Shown here piece after piece: positions 47,873 through 50,292 of a stretch of 50,292 bases of DNA. The stretch comes from Candidatus Kuenenia stuttgartensis (GTDB lineage Bacteria > Gemmatimonadota > Gemmatimonadetes > Gemmatimonadales > Gemmatimonadaceae): positions 1 to 50,292 of the forward strand of contig CALQGY020000013.1 of the NCBI GenBank assembly GCA_943330235.2. The letters are read 5' to 3'. The notes under the pieces are model-generated. The model did no database searches, had not been told where the DNA came from, and worked only from the letters and a program-made list of their open reading frames with translations. The translations under genes were made by a program, and so were the position numbers. Position 1 is the stretch's first letter; each line of letters starts with the position of its first letter.

Positions 47873-48565
47873 ATGACCTCTGCAACATCGGCGCGCGCCT
47901 TCGACCTCGTCATCTTTGACTGTGACGGGGTCCTCGTGGACAGCGAGCGTATTTCCAGCCGCGAATTTGCGGCGCTGCTGTGCGAGATCGGTCTCGATTT
48001 CACACCGCAACGGTCATGCGAAACGTTCATGGGCCACTCCATGCCCCGGTGCATGGAGATCGTCACCGAGTTGCTCGGGCACGCACCGCCCGACGACCTG
48101 CTCGCACGCTATCACGCGAACATGACGGTAGCCATGACGCGCGAGCTGCAACCGGTCCCGGGAATTGTTGCCGTGCTCGACGCACTGGACCGCGCGCAGC
48201 TTCCCTACGCCGTCGCGTCAAACGGTGAGCACACCAAGATGCAGACAACGCTTGGCGTGACCGGATTGCGCGCGCGCTTTGAAGGCAAGCGGTTCTCCTC
48301 ACTGGATGTCCCGCGTCCCAAGCCCGCGCCGGATCTCTTTCTGCATGCTGCAGAACGCATGGGTGTGTCACCATCGCGATGCGTGGTGATTGAGGACAGT
48401 CCGCTTGGCGTGGCGGGTGCGTACGCCGCTGGAATGTCGGTCATCGGGTACGCAGATCTCATGTCCGCCGAACGATTGCTCGCGGCGGGTGCGCGCGAGG
48501 TGATCACCGACCTCACGGCACTGCACGCCCTCTTGGAGCTCGACGATGTGCGCCAGATCACATGA
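47873..48565 (+). CDS. HAD-superfamily phosphatase, beta-phosphoglucomutase-like
   Basis: 230 residues from ATG 47873, ten bases after argH. Motif I is VIFDCDGVLVDSERI with nucleophile and acid Asp, motif II VASNGEHTK, motif III the Lys in RPKPAPDLFL, and motif IV VIEDSPLGVAGAYAAG. A helical cap sits between motif I and II (FAALLCEIGLDFTPQRSC). This is the pattern of YniC/beta-PGM/phosphoglycolate enzymes. The substrate, probably a sugar phosphate or 2-phosphoglycolate, cannot be decided. It may be co-transcribed with argH, though no functional link is apparent. Confidence 0.86.
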   Translation: MTSATSARAFDLVIFDCDGVLVDSERISSREFAALLCEIGLDFTPQRSCETFMGHSMPRCMEIVTELLGHAPPDDLLARYHANMTVAMTRELQPVPGIVAVLDALDRAQLPYAVASNGEHTKMQTTLGVTGLRARFEGKRFSSLDVPRPKPAPDLFLHAAERMGVSPSRCVVIEDSPLGVAGAYAAGMSVIGYADLMSAERLLAAGAREVITDLTALHALLELDDVRQIT

Positions 48566-48670
48566 TGCTTGAGTCCGCATCCGGCACGCATTGCTCGTGA
48601 CGGGGAACCCCGGCATCTTGTGATCACGCTGGTACGTACGTGCTCACTCGCAGGTGGAGGATGATTGACC

Positions 48671-49183
48671 ATGTGGAATAAATCCGTTCGCATCATCGCG
48701 ATCGCCGCGCTCATCGCAGCGCCCGTCCAGCAGGCCCGAGCGCAGATGGGCGCCGGCTATACCGACGTGGGTGTAACCCTCGGCTTCGGCACGTTCACCG
48801 GATCGGGGCTACCCATCGGCGGTCGCTTCGAGAAAATCCTGCAGACGCTTCCGAGCCTCGGTAACGGCTTGCTGGGCGTCGGCGTGGGCGTCGATCACTA
48901 CGGGTTCAATCACGACGGTGGCGACGTGGGGTACACCAATCTGGGTGCGACGGCCAATTACCACTTCAAGCTCGACGACACGCGGTTCGATCTGTTCGCG
49001 GGCGCGGGCCTCGGGTTGCACATGGTCAATTGCGGCAAGGATAACTGCGGCTACTCCAGCGGCCTCTTCCCCATCACTCGGTTGGGAGGACGGTATTTCA
49101 TGCAGTCCAACATCGCCCTGTACGGTGATGCGGGGTACGGTGCGGCCGCGCTCAATCTCGGCGTGACGTTCAAGCTTAAGTAG
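48671..49183 (+). CDS. Small outer-membrane beta-barrel protein
   Basis: 170 residues from ATG 48671 with GGTGGAGG about 11 bases upstream. Signal peptide: MWNKSVRIIAIAALIAAP, cleavage near ARAQM. The mature chain alternates polar and apolar residues with Gly and aromatic caps (GVGVGVDHYGFNHDGG, NLGATANYHFKLDD, LFAGAGLGLHMV) and ends in LGVTFKLK, as in eight-strand barrels of the OmpW/porin-like group. CGKDNCGY may form a small loop disulfide. Function is unknown. A perfect 19-base hairpin follows and separates it from a second barrel gene on the other strand. Confidence 0.75.
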   Translation: MWNKSVRIIAIAALIAAPVQQARAQMGAGYTDVGVTLGFGTFTGSGLPIGGRFEKILQTLPSLGNGLLGVGVGVDHYGFNHDGGDVGYTNLGATANYHFKLDDTRFDLFAGAGLGLHMVNCGKDNCGYSSGLFPITRLGGRYFMQSNIALYGDAGYGAAALNLGVTFKLK

Positions 49184-49200
49184 CGGACGGGTGGCAACGA

Positions 49201-49241
49201 ACGACAACGGGGACGACGCCATGCGTCGTCCCCGTTGTCGT
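49201..49241. terminator. Perfect 19-base hairpin between convergent barrel genes
   Basis: Arms at 49201-49219 and 49223-49241 are perfect with loop CAT. It lies between the stops of two convergent genes (49183 and 49271) and has no T-tract on either side; it would still form a very stable stem in both transcripts. Confidence 0.7.
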
Positions 49242-49270
49242 TGATCGTGCCGCTGGCAGGAATGGACGAG

Positions 49271-49924
49271 TTAGAAAGCGTACCCGACCGATAGCCGCAG
49301 CGTCGGCAGAACACGAGCGATATCGGAATATTTCGAGTCGCTCCCCAGATACCGCTTGGCGCCGATGCCGACGGCGACGGCTGTGACATGGCGCCGACCA
49401 ACGAATGTTTGGTAGCCCGCCTCGATGGCAAACGTCCCCGTCGTGAACGATGTTGGTGCACCGCAGCGGAAATCGATTGTCCCACCGCCGCCCACGGGAA
49501 CGGGTGGAGGCACACACAACACCATGCTGCCTTCATTGTTGAGAAACGCGACGCCCAGTGCGGCGGCAACGTGCACACCACGGAGTCCGTGTTCGCTCGG
49601 ATATAAGCGTGCTTTCACATCCAGATTCGTATAGCGCGTGTCGCCCGGCTTCGTGCGCGAGCCCGATACGGCCGCAGCAAGCGCCGGCGTCAATCGCTGT
49701 TCGAATTCGCCGGAAAAGAACCCGAGTAGTGGCAGAAACGGATTGACCGACAGCACGTGCGATGGGCCGGTACGGACGGCCTCACCCGTCGTTTGCTGCG
49801 CGAGCGTTTGCGCGGCGGCACGGGTCGTAGGCCACACGGTCATGGCGAGCGTGAGCGCCGCGCGCCGCAGCAGCCTCGGCGCGGCGCATCGCCGCGTCAG
49901 GCGCAGAGGTAGACGCGTCATCAT
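49271..49924 (-). CDS. Outer-membrane beta-barrel-like secreted protein
   Basis: 217 residues from ATG 49924 (a second ATG follows at once). The start overlaps the stop of the FAD-dependent gene by four bases. A signal peptide (RRAALTLAMTVWPTTRAAAQ) is followed by strands with alternating pattern and aromatic caps (FLPLLGFFSGEFEQRLTP, TRYTNLDVKARLYPSEHGL, FAIEAGYQTFVGRRHV) and a C-terminal Tyr-Ala-Phe that fits insertion by the barrel machinery. Family not recognised. Cysteines in VLCVPPP and RCGAPT may form a disulfide in a loop. Confidence 0.72.
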   Translation of the reverse strand: MMTRLPLRLTRRCAAPRLLRRAALTLAMTVWPTTRAAAQTLAQQTTGEAVRTGPSHVLSVNPFLPLLGFFSGEFEQRLTPALAAAVSGSRTKPGDTRYTNLDVKARLYPSEHGLRGVHVAAALGVAFLNNEGSMVLCVPPPVPVGGGGTIDFRCGAPTSFTTGTFAIEAGYQTFVGRRHVTAVAVGIGAKRYLGSDSKYSDIARVLPTLRLSVGYAF

Positions 49925-50292
49925 GTGGGTGAAGTAGGAGTGATATTGGGCGGTGCACGGTGCAGCGTCGCATGAAGCGTCGCATGAAGCGTCGCATGCA
50001 ACAACGCCTGCGCGGCGGCCTGTCCGCCGCGTGCGGCACCTTCCAGCGAGCTGGAATGCAGAAATTCGCTGGCACGCCAGAGCCCAGGCAGCCCACACGC
50101 GACCGAAGGTCGTTGCTCACGCCAGCGTGGCGGCTGCGCAAATTGCGCGTAGGGCACGCGCCAGATCGCGACCTGTTCCAGCGCCTCTGATCCGCGATGC
50201 CCTGCCGCGGTCGCCATGGCGGCAATTTCCCGCCGCGCGGCTGCATCGAGTGATGCGTCGTCCATCGTCGCCGCATCACCAACGGCGGTCGC
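49921..50292 (-). CDS. C-terminal part of an FAD-dependent oxidoreductase
   Basis: The frame is open to the right edge; 123 residues are visible. The pattern VPYAQFAQPPRW followed by LPGLWRASEFLHSSSLEGAARGGQAAAQALL is the usual end of amine-oxidase/HpnE-type FAD proteins, in which the last Gly-rich segment closes the FAD site. The final 17 residues are a repeat tail (LHAT three times, then HRAPPN) outside the domain. The stop overlaps the barrel gene start. The reaction cannot be named because the FAD-binding start is beyond the window. Confidence 0.68.
   Translation of the reverse strand, partial: ATAVGDAATMDDASLDAAARREIAAMATAAGHRGSEALEQVAIWRVPYAQFAQPPRWREQRPSVACGLPGLWRASEFLHSSSLEGAARGGQAAAQALLHATLHATLHATLHRAPPNITPTSPT
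49964..49999. repeat. Three 12-base tandem repeats at the end of the FAD gene
   Basis: agcgtcgcatga at 49964-49975 and 49976-49987, with a third copy at 49988-49999 changed in its last base. In frame they encode LHAT, extending the C-terminus beyond the conserved domain. Confidence 0.88.

Noticed and set aside
1-50292. tRNA, rRNA and known riboswitches
   Set aside because: I looked for cloverleaf ends, T-loop sequences and conserved rRNA cores in the intergenic spaces and found none. Short or divergent RNAs could still be missed without a covariance search.

Overview
The window is about 50 kb of GC-rich (roughly two-thirds G+C) bacterial chromosome with dense, mostly leader-poor genes, many 1-4 base start/stop overlaps (ATGA, GTGA) and frequent GTG starts. 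Gene content and style (cytosolic GAF/PAS kinases, TolB-like lipoproteins, exported peptidases, GxxExxY protein, PafA-like phosphatase) suggest a Gemmatimonadota bacterium, probably Gemmatimonas-like. This is inference from protein style, not from a marker gene. No rRNA, tRNA, insertion sequence or CRISPR array is visible.

Layout. 1-1.6 kb: the end of an unrecognised protein and a secreted DUF4412-like protein. 1.6-12.8 kb, all minus strand: a GIY-YIG/DUF2239 pair, a small membrane protein, a Tat-lipoprotein amidase, a trans-sulfuration PLP enzyme, DinB-like, Trm112-like, Mog, a pentapeptide-repeat protein, a dicarboxylate/amino-acid symporter, a histidine phosphatase, a GNAT enzyme, a Tat-exported superoxide dismutase and glutamine synthetase. 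13-22.3 kb, plus strand: a signalling block with a zinc-ribbon membrane protein, a GAF/PAS histidine kinase overlapping an HD-GYP response regulator, an acidic/AT-hook/histone-H1-like protein, a second kinase followed by its probable NtrC-type partner, and a stand-alone receiver. 22.5-28.1 kb: a MerR-type regulator heading a serine operon (serA, serB-like phosphatase, class V aminotransferase, SDR) followed by a RepA-like replication initiator. 28-33 kb: CtpA-type protease, beta-propeller lipoprotein, MarR, OB/HD 3'-5' exonuclease and a small zinc protein. 33-35 kb: desaturase-YggX operon, then two copies of a long palindromic repeat running into the 3' end of a GxxExxY gene. 35-42 kb: esterase, MoeZ-like E1 enzyme, M28 peptidase, Smr protein, PafA-like phosphatase. 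42-48 kb: arginine genes (argC-argB-argD-paiB on the minus strand, argR-argH on the plus strand), then a HAD phosphatase. 48.6-50.3 kb: two beta-barrel proteins and the end of an FAD-dependent oxidoreductase.

How the parts work together. Two anabolic units stand out. One encodes all three steps of phosphorylated serine synthesis under a MerR-family gene. The other is a divergent arginine locus whose argC promoter carries two tandem ARG boxes. The signalling block couples soluble sensors to c-di-GMP turnover (HD-GYP), sigma-54-type activation (NtrC) and possibly nucleoid structure (H1-like protein). The H1-like gene and the stand-alone receiver share a nearly identical 15-base upstream element.

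The most unusual features are the GxxExxY gene whose stop codon lies inside a palindromic repeat arm, a probable leaderless argC transcript, the acidic-to-basic H1-like protein with an operator-like palindrome over its candidate -10, and 12- or 15-base in-frame tandem repeats recurring at the ends of otherwise unrelated genes. All functional calls come from reading motifs by eye; no database search was run.
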